Shown in pieces: positions 1 to 8,848 of a DNA stretch of 64,000 nucleotides. The notes under the pieces were generated by a model. That model was not told where the DNA came from. It saw only the letters and a program-made list of their open reading frames with translations, and did no database searches. The first letter of the stretch is position 1; the number at the start of each line of letters is the position of its first letter. The stretch covers positions 62,001 to 126,000 of the forward strand of contig NZ_CP077970.1 of the NCBI RefSeq assembly GCF_024758505.1, written 5' to 3'. This DNA is from Bradyrhizobium arachidis. Its GTDB lineage: Bacteria; Pseudomonadota; Alphaproteobacteria; Rhizobiales; Xanthobacteraceae. Made by a program: the position numbers and the translations under genes.

Positions 1-31
1 CATCCCGTCTTCGACGTGGGCCTGATTTCGT

Positions 32-775
32 TTGAGCCGTTTTCGAGTTGAAGCCGTGCACTCTAGCCGCCGATTGATCGTCATCGCGCTCCTGCTAACC
101 CAAACGCCGTTCGCCTCGGCACAGGCGCCGGAAAAGGACAAGGCCACGCGGGTCCGCGAGGCCTTTGCCTCGCCTTACGGCAAGGCGATGACAGCAGAGC
201 TCGGAAAATCGCTGCGTAGCAGTGCCGATCCGGCGTGCCTCGCGGACAAGGGCATCAACGCCGACCAGCTCGAGCCGCGTGGCCGCGACATCGTCATCAA
301 ATGGGGCACGCGGCTTGTGGAAGGCTTGTTGGCGCCCATCGACCGGCAGATCTCCGCCAAGCCATTTGCGGGCACGGCGGAACTCGAACGCCTGAAGGGC
401 AATGCGGACGTTAAGCGCTATCTGGCCATGGAAGAACCGATGCGCCAGGCGAAGGTTCTTGACGTGGTCTTTGAGAATTTCGATCGCTACAATCTGGTTC
501 GCCGCGTCAGGCTTCGCGCGGTATATCCCTTGGGTACCGGCAATGAAGACTTGCTTCGTCTCAATCCGAGCGATGCCACGGAAGAGGCGCTGGACAAGTT
601 CGCGGGTGACAGCCGGTCGAAGGCGCTGAAGCGCTTCCTGCAATTGTCCGAACAGGCAGCGACTGCGGAAGCGGCGATCATCAAGGCATCTCAGACCCCG
701 TCAATGACTCCGCTCAACTTCTTCGAGGGCGTCGAAGCCGATCTCGCCGAGCTCTGCATTCGCACTGGAAAATAG
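32..775 (+). CDS. Exported protein of unknown function
   Basis: I recognise no family. From a TTG codon the 247-residue product opens with a basic stretch and a hydrophobic run (LIVIALLLTQTPFASA) followed by an AQAP-like signal peptidase I site, so it is probably exported to the periplasm. The mature part is mixed, charged and probably helical, with single cysteines near residues 69 and 242 that could form one disulfide. The start is uncertain: a GTG at 56 gives a cleaner signal peptide, and neither start has a strong ribosome binding site. It ends three bases before the stop of the convergent response regulator. Confidence 0.7.
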   Translation: MSRFRVEAVHSSRRLIVIALLLTQTPFASAQAPEKDKATRVREAFASPYGKAMTAELGKSLRSSADPACLADKGINADQLEPRGRDIVIKWGTRLVEGLLAPIDRQISAKPFAGTAELERLKGNADVKRYLAMEEPMRQAKVLDVVFENFDRYNLVRRVRLRAVYPLGTGNEDLLRLNPSDATEEALDKFAGDSRSKALKRFLQLSEQAATAEAAIIKASQTPSMTPLNFFEGVEADLAELCIRTGK

Positions 776-778
776 ACG

Positions 779-1180
779 TCAGAGCTTGCGCGTCCGCAGC
801 GCCGCTTCCAGCGCATCGCTCGGACACGGCTTTTGCAGCCGCGGTACTTTGGCGAATTGCGCCGGGATGCTCACCTCGGCGCCATAGCCGGTGACGAACA
901 CGAGCGGAATCTTCAACGCCGTCAGCCGTTCGGCAATCGCAAAGCTCTTCTCGCGAACCAGCTCGACATCGAGCAGTGCGAAATCGGGCTCACGCCTCTC
1001 GATCTCCTGAAGCGCGCGTGCGACGGACGCAACCGTGCGGACGTGCTTCACGCCGAAGCTCAGCAAGCGGTCTTCGAAATCGATGGCGATGATCGGGTCG
1101 TCCTCGGCGATCAAGACGTCGGCGGGATGGTCGGGGTCGTCAGGCAAAGTGGCTATGATCTCGTTGACATAGGGCTGCAT
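779..1180 (-). CDS. Single-domain response regulator (CheY-like receiver)
   Basis: A 133-residue stand-alone receiver domain with no output domain. The acidic pocket is E26-D27-D28, the phospho-acceptor is D71 in LLDVEL, the switch threonine is T97 in FVTGYG, and the conserved lysine is K117 in LQKPCP. A roughly 20-residue N-terminal extension precedes the domain. Such regulators usually pass phosphate to or from a histidine kinase, but no kinase is encoded nearby. It is divergent from the Crp/Fnr-type gene across a 162-bp region that carries an EcfG-type promoter and a palindrome, so the two may share control. Confidence 0.88.
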   Translation of the reverse strand: MQPYVNEIIATLPDDPDHPADVLIAEDDPIIAIDFEDRLLSFGVKHVRTVASVARALQEIERREPDFALLDVELVREKSFAIAERLTALKIPLVFVTGYGAEVSIPAQFAKVPRLQKPCPSDALEAALRTRKL

Positions 1181-1240
1181 GTTTCTTCCTATCCGGAAGC
1201 CTCAACACGACACCTGCGCCCAACATGTCGGAGAGTTCCA

Positions 1241-1266
1241 GGAACGAAACTCAGCACATCGTCGTT
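1241..1266 (+). promoter_or_regulatory. EcfG-type general stress promoter
   Basis: GGAAC at 1241-1245 and CGTT at 1263-1266 are separated by 17 bases, matching the alphaproteobacterial EcfG (sigma-EcfG, PhyR-NepR cascade) consensus GGAAC-N16/17-CGTT. It points toward the Crp/Fnr-type gene, whose ATG is 76 bases further on. The match is seen directly; function is inferred. Confidence 0.6.
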
Positions 1267-1279
1267 GGTCCGTCTGTCC

Positions 1280-1295
1280 ACTTGTGCACACAAGT
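1280..1295. promoter_or_regulatory. Palindromic operator candidate
   Basis: ACTTGTG-CA-CACAAGT is a perfect 7-bp inverted repeat with a 2-base centre. It lies just downstream of the expected start of the EcfG-type transcript and about 47 bases before the ATG at 1343. An autoregulatory site for the adjacent Crp/Fnr-type protein is the simplest reading, but the binding protein is unknown. Confidence 0.45.
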
Positions 1296-1342
1296 CCTGG
1301 ACGAACCTCGCTAAACACGAAGGGGGGAGAAGGGGACCGACG

Positions 1343-2113
1343 ATGGACGTGTTGACTGGCAAGGCGGCGGAGACGACCAGCCGGCCCTACAACAATCTGC
1401 TGCGGCGATTGAACGAGGCGGACTACGCGCTGATCGCACCGCATGTCGCGCTCGAGACCGCAGATGCCAACGATCTGCTCTACAATCCCGGCGACGACGT
1501 CCAGGTCGTGCATTTTCCGTGCGGGCCCGCGCTCGCAACCTTCCTCGTTGCCAACGAGGACGGGCGCGACGTCGAGACCATTCTCGTCGGCCGCGAGGGT
1601 GCGGTTGGCGGCATCGTCAGCGAGGGTTTTCTGCCGGCCTACACCCGCATCGTCGTAAAATTCGGCGGACCCTTTGCGCGCATTCACGTCGCCAAGCTGG
1701 AAGCGGCGAAGGCGAAATCGAAAATACTGAGCAACATTTTTGCACGCTATGCCGACTGCATGCTGGCGCAGATCTTTCAGTCGACCGCATGCAACGCCAT
1801 CCACTCGATCGAGCAGCGCACCGCCAAATGGATTTTGGCCGCGATGGAGCGGACCGATGGCAACGACAGCGTGCCGCTGACACACGAGCAGCTCGCGACC
1901 CTGCTTGGCGTCGGGCGCAGCTATGCCAGCCGGGTGATCCAGTCGTTCAAGGCCGACGGCGTGATCGAGACGCGGCGGGGATCGATCCTGGTCCGCAATC
2001 GCGACGGACTGCGTCTGCGCGCCTGCCTGTGCAACGACGCGGTAAAGGCCCATTTCGAGGACGTGCTGCGCGGCGTCTATCCGACGGAGGAGACGAACAA
2101 CAGCTCGGCGTGA
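1343..2113 (+). CDS. Crp/Fnr-family transcriptional regulator
   Basis: 256 residues from the ATG at 1343, which follows a purine-rich stretch. The N-terminal half is a cyclic-nucleotide-binding-like beta barrel (about residues 20-140), then a dimer helix, then a winged helix (about 170-235) whose recognition region contains LATLLGVGRSYASRVIQ. It lacks the N-terminal cysteine cluster of true FNR, and I do not see a clear cAMP-binding arginine-serine signature, so the effector is unknown. It belongs to the group of Crp-like regulators common in Bradyrhizobium. The upstream EcfG-type promoter suggests stress-induced expression. Confidence 0.88.
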   Translation: MDVLTGKAAETTSRPYNNLLRRLNEADYALIAPHVALETADANDLLYNPGDDVQVVHFPCGPALATFLVANEDGRDVETILVGREGAVGGIVSEGFLPAYTRIVVKFGGPFARIHVAKLEAAKAKSKILSNIFARYADCMLAQIFQSTACNAIHSIEQRTAKWILAAMERTDGNDSVPLTHEQLATLLGVGRSYASRVIQSFKADGVIETRRGSILVRNRDGLRLRACLCNDAVKAHFEDVLRGVYPTEETNNSSA

Positions 2114-2126
2114 CGCACTGGTCCCT

Positions 2127-2147
2127 GCACTTCGCCCCCCGAAGTGC
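2127..2147 (+). terminator. Hairpin after the Crp/Fnr-type gene
   Basis: GCACTTCG and CGAAGTGC form an 8-bp stem around a C-rich loop, 14 bases after the stop codon. No T-run follows, so it is either a weak terminator or an mRNA 3-prime stabiliser. Confidence 0.35.
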
Positions 2148-2204
2148 GGGAAGAGTGTTCGGAATGCGTATCGCTCCTGAACGAACTCACGCTAATATCC
2201 CCCC

Positions 2205-2921
2205 ATGAGCGGGGCTGGGCTTCACATCGTCTTCGATATCGCGGCATGGCTCGCGGCGGGCGCCGCGGTGTACTGGCTGTCGCGCCGCGGGCTGAAATTC
2301 CCCTCGCAGTCGTTCGAGGTGCCCTACATCGCCGCCCTGGTGTTCGGCGCGGGCCTCGGCGCCTATCTGTTCGGATCGCTGAACCTGTGGCTATCGGGCC
2401 AGGCCGGCATCGCGCGCTCGGTCGAGGGCGCGCTTGCGGGTGGCATTGTCGGAATCGAACTCTACAAATGGTCCGCCGGCATTTCCCTGCGTACCGGTGC
2501 GCGGTTTGCGCTGCCGCTGGCGCTCGGCATCGCGATCGGACGGCTCGGCTGCTACTTCGCGGGTCTCGACGATTTTACCTACGGCACGCCGACGGCGCTG
2601 CCCTGGGGCCATGATTTCGGTGACGGAATAAGCCGTCATCCCGTGCAGCTTTATGAGAGCACCGCAATGGCGGCTTTCGCGGTCGCTTACGTGCTGGCGG
2701 TCTTGAACCGAAGCGACTTTATCGTCACTAATGGTTTCTACCTGGCGCTCGCCTATTACGGGTTGCAGCGGTTCTTGTGGGAATTCCTCAAGCCTTACGG
2801 CGCGCTGATCGGCCCCTTCACGCTGTTTCACCTGCTGTCGCTCTTCATCCTGCTCTACGCCGCCTTCATGCTGGCGACGGCATCAAAAGCGAGACCCTTA
2901 CATGAACGCGCCGCTGCGTAG
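2205..2921 (+). CDS. Prolipoprotein diacylglyceryl transferase (Lgt)-like membrane protein
   Basis: 238 residues with about seven hydrophobic segments. Lgt hallmarks are present: GRLGC at 112-116, RHPVQLYES at 144-152 (Lgt proteins have RHPxQLYE), and an RFLWEF stretch near 189-194 matching the conserved RFxxEFxR region. Lgt transfers a diacylglyceryl group from phosphatidylglycerol to lipoprotein cysteines at the inner membrane. This copy is shorter than typical Lgt and reads GRLGCYFAG where canonical Lgt has a GRxGNFxNxE-type sequence, so it is probably a paralogue with another acceptor. It overlaps the radical SAM gene by 20 bases, which argues for coupled translation and a shared lipid pathway. 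Confidence 0.8.
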   Translation: MSGAGLHIVFDIAAWLAAGAAVYWLSRRGLKFPSQSFEVPYIAALVFGAGLGAYLFGSLNLWLSGQAGIARSVEGALAGGIVGIELYKWSAGISLRTGARFALPLALGIAIGRLGCYFAGLDDFTYGTPTALPWGHDFGDGISRHPVQLYESTAMAAFAVAYVLAVLNRSDFIVTNGFYLALAYYGLQRFLWEFLKPYGALIGPFTLFHLLSLFILLYAAFMLATASKARPLHERAAA

Positions 2922-4347
2922 GTCCCGTCCCTATGTTTTCTGGGGTCAGACCCAATCGCTCTGCGAGACCTGCCTGAAGCTGGTGCCGGCCAAGATCCAG
3001 ATCGTCGGCAACGAGGTCTGGTACGAGAAGCGCTGCAAGGAGCACGGCGTGCAGTCGACGCTGATCTCGACCGATGCCGCCTATTGGCGCTTGTGCAAGG
3101 ATTTCATCAAGCCCGGCGACAGGCCGCTGCAATTCCAGCAACGCACCGAGTTCGGCTGTCCCTATGATTGCGGCCTATGCTCCGACCATGAGCAGCACTC
3201 CTGCCTGGCGCTGATCGAGATCACCGAGCACTGTAACCTCACCTGCCCGGTCTGCTTCGCGGAATCCTCGCCCGCGCGGACGCAGTTCACGCCGCTGCCC
3301 AAGATCGAGAAAATGCTCGATGCGCTGGTCGCAAGCGAGGGCGAACCGGACCTGGTGCAGATCTCCGGCGGCGAGCCGACGCTGCATCCGGACTTCTTCG
3401 AGATCCTGGACGCCGTGCGCGCTCGCCCGATCCGCCACGTCATGATCAACACCAACGGCCTGCGTATCGCCCGCGAAAAGGATTTCGTGGCGCGGCTCGC
3501 CGAGAACAGGCGTGGGCTCGAGGTCTACCTCCAGTTCGATTCGCTGGAGCGTGAGGCGCTGATCAATTTGCGCGGCGCGGATCTGCGCAAGATCCGCCAG
3601 CAGGCGCTGGAAAATCTCGAGCATTATGGCGTGTCGACGACCCTCGTTGCCACCATCAAACGCGGCGTCAACGACGGCGAGATCGGCGACATCGTTCGCC
3701 ACGCATTGACATGGAAATGCGTGCGCGGCGTCACCCTCCAGCCGGTGCAGGATGCCGGCCGCAACGAAGCCTTCAACAAGGAGACCGACCGCATCATGCT
3801 GTCGGAGATCCGCAAGCGCGTGATCGAGACCGGTGTGTTCGGCGACAAGGACATGATCCCGCTGCCCTGCAACCCCGAAAGCATTTCGATCGGTTACGGC
3901 CTGCGCAATGGCGACAAGGTTTTGCCGTTGACCTCGCTGATCCCGCAGGAGCAGCTTCTGGCCGTGATGCCAAACACCATCAGTCCGGAAAAATATCCGG
4001 TGCTGCGGGAAAAATTTGTTGATCTGTTTTCGCTGTCATCTGGGCCGCTGAACACCAGCGAGCGGGTCTGCGAATTGCTGTGCTGCCTGCCGAGCTTCCA
4101 GGTGCCCGAAGGCCTCAGTTACGAGAATGTCTTCCGCGTCACCATCGTGCAGTTTCTCGACCGCTTCAATTTCTGCGTCGGCAACGTCAAGCGGTCCTGC
4201 ATCCATTTCGTGACGGAGCAAGGAGCGATCATCCCGTTCGACACCTACAACCTGTTCTACCGCAACGGCGCCATCACCCGCATCCGCGCCGAGCTTGCCG
4301 GACAGACCTCTCGCGAGGCAAGGCAGAGCGAGGAGGCATCACAGTGA
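2902..4347 (+). CDS. Radical SAM protein of the tetraether lipid synthase (Tes/MJ0619, COG1964) type
   Basis: 481 residues. The radical SAM cluster motif is CNLTCPVC (C111, C115, C118), followed by GGEP at 156-159. A second CX3CX2C, CPYDCGLC (C86, C90, C93), with C101 just behind it, and an N-terminal CETC (C21, C24) with C45 and C65 resemble the extra Fe-S cluster and rubredoxin-like iron site of archaeal Tes. C-terminal cysteines (C390, C394, C395, C425, C433) and FDTYNLFYRN complete the family pattern. Tes joins lipid tails by carbon-carbon coupling; this bacterial homologue may modify a fatty acyl or other lipid chain, but its substrate is unknown. Overlaps genes on both sides. Confidence 0.85.
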   Translation: MNAPLRRSRPYVFWGQTQSLCETCLKLVPAKIQIVGNEVWYEKRCKEHGVQSTLISTDAAYWRLCKDFIKPGDRPLQFQQRTEFGCPYDCGLCSDHEQHSCLALIEITEHCNLTCPVCFAESSPARTQFTPLPKIEKMLDALVASEGEPDLVQISGGEPTLHPDFFEILDAVRARPIRHVMINTNGLRIAREKDFVARLAENRRGLEVYLQFDSLEREALINLRGADLRKIRQQALENLEHYGVSTTLVATIKRGVNDGEIGDIVRHALTWKCVRGVTLQPVQDAGRNEAFNKETDRIMLSEIRKRVIETGVFGDKDMIPLPCNPESISIGYGLRNGDKVLPLTSLIPQEQLLAVMPNTISPEKYPVLREKFVDLFSLSSGPLNTSERVCELLCCLPSFQVPEGLSYENVFRVTIVQFLDRFNFCVGNVKRSCIHFVTEQGAIIPFDTYNLFYRNGAITRIRAELAGQTSREARQSEEASQ

Positions 4348-4604
4348 GCGATACACCGCCGCCGGTCTTGCCACCCGTCCCAACGCCCGATCGGGCACGC
4401 AGCGGCTGCCTGACCGCGCTCATGGTGATTTTCGGGATCATCATGCTGCTGCCGGGCCTCTGCGCGCTGTTGTTCGGCGGCATGTCCGTGTTCGAGGGAG
4501 GACGGATCGATACCGACATCGCGCCGCTGGTGTTCCTGGGCCTGGTCGTGGGCGCTGTCGGAGTCGCTCTGATCTGGGCGGCCATCAGGGGACGGCGGAG
4601 CTAG
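4344..4604 (+). CDS. Small two-segment membrane protein, copy 1
   Basis: 86 residues from a GTG that overlaps the radical SAM stop codon (GTGA), with GAGGAGGC as ribosome binding site. It has a proline-rich cytosolic N-terminus and two hydrophobic segments, the first around LMVIFGIIMLLPGLCALLF and the second near the C-terminus. It is clearly paralogous to the next gene: both share TALM, PGLCAL and a basic C-terminus. No known family is recognised. Its place at the end of the Lgt-like/radical SAM operon suggests an accessory membrane subunit. Confidence 0.75.
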   Translation: MSDTPPPVLPPVPTPDRARSGCLTALMVIFGIIMLLPGLCALLFGGMSVFEGGRIDTDIAPLVFLGLVVGAVGVALIWAAIRGRRS

Positions 4605-4610
4605 GCAACG

Positions 4611-4871
4611 ATGAGCAGCACCGACAGTCCACCCCCTCCGGCGGGCCCACCGGCCAGGCGCAGCGGCTGGCGGACCGCGCTCATGATCGTGGTCGGCGTC
4701 ATCCTGTTGTTCCCGGGCCTCTGCGCGCTGGCTTTCGGGGCCGGAGGCGGCCGCGACCCCATGGTGATCATGATCGTCCTGGTCTGCCTGCTGGTGAGCG
4801 CCGGAGGAATCTGGCTGATCGCGGCGGCGATTGGCGGGCGGAACGCCAAACGACCCCCGGCCGGCCCCTAA
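4611..4871 (+). CDS. Small two-segment membrane protein, copy 2
   Basis: 86 residues, starting 6 bases after copy 1. Layout is the same: Pro-rich N-terminus, first hydrophobic segment with LLFPGLCALAFG, second segment ending in AAAIGGRN. The pair looks like a tandem duplication that has diverged, perhaps giving a heteromeric membrane partner for the operon. Function unknown. Confidence 0.75.
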   Translation: MSSTDSPPPPAGPPARRSGWRTALMIVVGVILLFPGLCALAFGAGGGRDPMVIMIVLVCLLVSAGGIWLIAAAIGGRNAKRPPAGP

Positions 4872-4922
4872 CCCCCGGAAATCCCCGGGCAAAATTCAGT
4901 CAACCAACCGGCAAAGAACACA

Positions 4923-4950
4923 TTGTTTTTTGACGGTTTTTGCATATATT
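4923..4950 (+). promoter_or_regulatory. Possible sigma-70 promoter for typA
   Basis: TTGTTT at 4923-4928 and TATATT at 4945-4950 are separated by 16 bases in an unusually AT-rich patch of an otherwise GC-rich region. If used, it gives a leader of about 155 bases before the typA ATG. Confidence 0.4.
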
Positions 4951-4972
4951 GCGCCGCAAACGCGCAAGGTGT

Positions 4973-5000
4973 GCCCGGTCGATCTGGCCGGGCTTCCTTT
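4973..5000 (+). terminator. Terminator-like hairpin in the typA leader region
   Basis: GCCCGGTC and GGCCGGGC form an 8-bp stem (one G-U pair) around GATCT, followed by TTCCTTTTT. It has the form of an intrinsic terminator. It may end the upstream operon, or act as an attenuator if the promoter at 4923-4950 is used. Confidence 0.5.
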
Positions 5001-5113
5001 TTGGGCGAAGCAGGCCCCGTTTTTCACGTTTTCAGCGTTGTCCGAGAAGAGGTCCCGGTCTGACCGGCGAGATCGCGCTTAACCCATTGTTCGAACGCAA
5101 AGAAGCTCTACCC

Positions 5114-6940
<1,827 letters not shown>

Positions 6941-6960
6941 GCCTACTAGCCAAGCCAAAT

Positions 6961-7086
6961 CGTCATGGCCGGGCTTGTCCCGGCCATCCACGTCTTCGAT
7001 ACTGGGTGGGAACTACGTGGATGCCCGGGACGTAGGCGAGCGCGGAAGCGACGCCGTCCTTCAGACGGCAATGCCCGGGCATGACG
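6961..7086. repeat. Intergenic palindromic repeat, CATGGCCGGG family
   Basis: A 126-bp element opening CGTCATGGCCGGG and closing CCCGGGCATGACG, with an inner hairpin of ATGGCCGGG and CCCGGCCAT. It fills the gap after typA and fuses in frame with the next open reading frame, creating a false N-terminal extension there. Confidence 0.75.
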
Positions 7087-7103
7087 AAGAAATAGACGGC
7101 GCA

Positions 7104-8348
7104 ATGTCCCTCCCCTCCTCCGTCGACGTCGCGATCATTGGCGCGGGCGCGGCCGGCCTCGGCGCCGCGCATGTGCTGAATGGCTCCGGCCTTTCCGTGA
7201 TCGTGCTTGAAGCGCGCGACCGGCTCGGAGGGCGAGCCTGGACGGTACAAGCCTCGCCTGACGTGACCTTCGACGTCGGCTGCGGCTGGCTGCACTCCGC
7301 AGAGCAAAATTCCTTCGTCGCAATTGCCGAGCAGCTCGGCTTCGAACTCAACAAAGACCTGCCACCCTGGCGCGAGCGCGCCTATGGCAACGCCTTTCCG
7401 CAAAGCGAGCGTGACGATTTTATGCGCGCGCTCGACGAATTTTACGATCGTCTTAGCGAAGCGGCCGAGACCGGCGAGGATCGCCCTGCTGCCACCTGCC
7501 TCGCGCCCGGCAACCGCTGGAATCCGATGATCGATGCGATCTCGACCTATGTGAACGGCTGCGAGCTCGACGAGGTCTCGATCCTCGACTGGGACGCCTA
7601 CGAGGACACCAACACCAATTGGCGCGTGCGCCGCGGCTATGGCGCGCTGATCGCAGCCTATGGCGCGCCCTGTCCGGTGGCGTTCAATTGCAACGTCACG
7701 CTGATCGATCATTCCGGCAAGCGCGTGCGGCTCGAAACGTCGCTGGGTACGCTTGCGGCAGACAAGGTGATCGTCACCGTGCCGACCAATCTGATCGCCG
7801 ACGAAGCGATCCGTTTCTCGCCGGCGCTGCGAGCCAAGGTCGATGCGGCGCGCGGCCTGCCGCTCGGTGCCGACGACAAGGTGACGCTGGCGCTGGAGGA
7901 CGCAGAGGTCTTTCCAAAGGAAGCGAACCTCCGCGGCGCCACTATGCGGACCAAGATGGGCACCTATCACATCCGCCCGTTCGGCCAGCCCTGCATCGAA
8001 GGCTTTTTCGGCGGTACGTTTGCGCAGGAACTGGAACGCGCGGGCGACGGCGCCATTGCCGCGCACAGCATTGACGAGATATCAGGCTTCCTCGGCAACG
8101 ACATCCGCCGCAAGCTAAAGCCCCTGCGCGAGTCGCGCTGGACCCTCGACCCCTTCGCCCGCGGCTCCTATTCGCACGCAATGCCGGGCCATGCGGGTGA
8201 CCGTGCGGTTCTGGCGGAGCCGGTCGACGGCCGGCTGTTCTTTGCAGGCGAAGCGACCTCGGCGAACTTCTTCTCGACGGCGCACGGGGCAAGGGACAGC
8301 GGCGAGCGAGCGGCGAAGGAAGTGCTGGCGCTTATGGCGAAGCGCTAA
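7104..8348 (+). CDS. FAD-dependent amine oxidase family protein
   Basis: 414 residues from the ATG at 7104. An N-terminal dinucleotide-binding motif (GAGAAGLGAAHVLNGSG) is followed by the LEARDRLGGRAW signature of the monoamine oxidase/phytoene desaturase superfamily, and the C-terminal FAD motif LFFAGEATS is present. Proteins of this type oxidise amines or polyamines; the substrate here cannot be told from sequence. No signal peptide is visible, so it is likely cytosolic. The open frame extends upstream to 6975, but that part is translated repeat and is excluded. Confidence 0.88.
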   Translation: MSLPSSVDVAIIGAGAAGLGAAHVLNGSGLSVIVLEARDRLGGRAWTVQASPDVTFDVGCGWLHSAEQNSFVAIAEQLGFELNKDLPPWRERAYGNAFPQSERDDFMRALDEFYDRLSEAAETGEDRPAATCLAPGNRWNPMIDAISTYVNGCELDEVSILDWDAYEDTNTNWRVRRGYGALIAAYGAPCPVAFNCNVTLIDHSGKRVRLETSLGTLAADKVIVTVPTNLIADEAIRFSPALRAKVDAARGLPLGADDKVTLALEDAEVFPKEANLRGATMRTKMGTYHIRPFGQPCIEGFFGGTFAQELERAGDGAIAAHSIDEISGFLGNDIRRKLKPLRESRWTLDPFARGSYSHAMPGHAGDRAVLAEPVDGRLFFAGEATSANFFSTAHGARDSGERAAKEVLALMAKR

Positions 8349-8358
8349 CCGCGTTCTC

Positions 8359-8440
8359 TGTCGTTGCGAGCGGAGCGAAGCAATCCAGACTGCTGCCGCG
8401 GAAGCATTTCTGGATTGCTTCGCTTCGCTCGCAACGACAG
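8359..8440. repeat. Long inverted repeat between convergent genes
   Basis: Arms of 32 bases (8359-8390 and 8409-8440) pair almost perfectly around an 18-base centre. It abuts the stop codon of the DCC-family gene and lies between two convergent genes, where it may act as a bidirectional terminator or mRNA stabiliser. Confidence 0.8.
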
Positions 8441-8848
8441 CTACTCAATCACCCGCGCCCGCAACTCCGCGTCCGGCACGAAGCACGCGTCGTACTTGCC
8501 AAAAATGCGGTAGCGGTTGCGCGCGACGAGATTGTAGACCGCGTTGCGCAGCGATTTTGGGACGGCGAACAGCACGCGCACCCAAGCCCAGCCGGGCAAT
8601 TGCGACAGCACCGTCAACGCAGCATCCGACTTGAGAAACGCTTTGCCGCCGTGGATCACGGTATTGGTATCGGGGTCATCAGGGTCGATCCCAAACGTCT
8701 GCGCGAGCCGCGTGCCGTAGCCCGACTGGATCGGCGTGAAGCGAAACCGCCGCGCAGTGTCGCGCTTGGCGACGAAGCGGACCCAGCGTGAGCAGAAGAT
8801 GCAGACGCCGTCGAACAGGATCACGTCGTCGTCGGGCCATTCGGGCAT
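8441..8848 (-). CDS. DCC-family thiol-disulfide oxidoreductase (DUF393)
   Basis: 135 residues. The family signature DGVCIFC, a thioredoxin-like CxxC near the N-terminus, is followed by a compact thioredoxin-type fold. DUF393 proteins are predicted thiol-disulfide oxidoreductases, mostly uncharacterised. Its ATG overlaps the stop codon of the SDR-DoxX gene (ATGA), so it is the last gene of a four-gene leftward operon. Confidence 0.88.
   Translation of the reverse strand: MPEWPDDDVILFDGVCIFCSRWVRFVAKRDTARRFRFTPIQSGYGTRLAQTFGIDPDDPDTNTVIHGGKAFLKSDAALTVLSQLPGWAWVRVLFAVPKSLRNAVYNLVARNRYRIFGKYDACFVPDAELRARVIE

Noticed and set aside
1202..2053. 283-codon minus-strand open frame opposite the Crp/Fnr-type gene
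   Set aside because: Shadow of the regulator: no family motif, arginine- and alanine-rich composition expected of antisense in GC-rich DNA.
4930..4950. TTGACG plus TATATT as a typA promoter
   Set aside because: The spacer is only 9 bases; TTGTTT at 4923 with a 16-base spacer fits better.
6975..7103. N-terminal extension of the amine-oxidase gene
   Set aside because: It is translated intergenic repeat DNA; the Rossmann strand begins right after the ATG at 7104.
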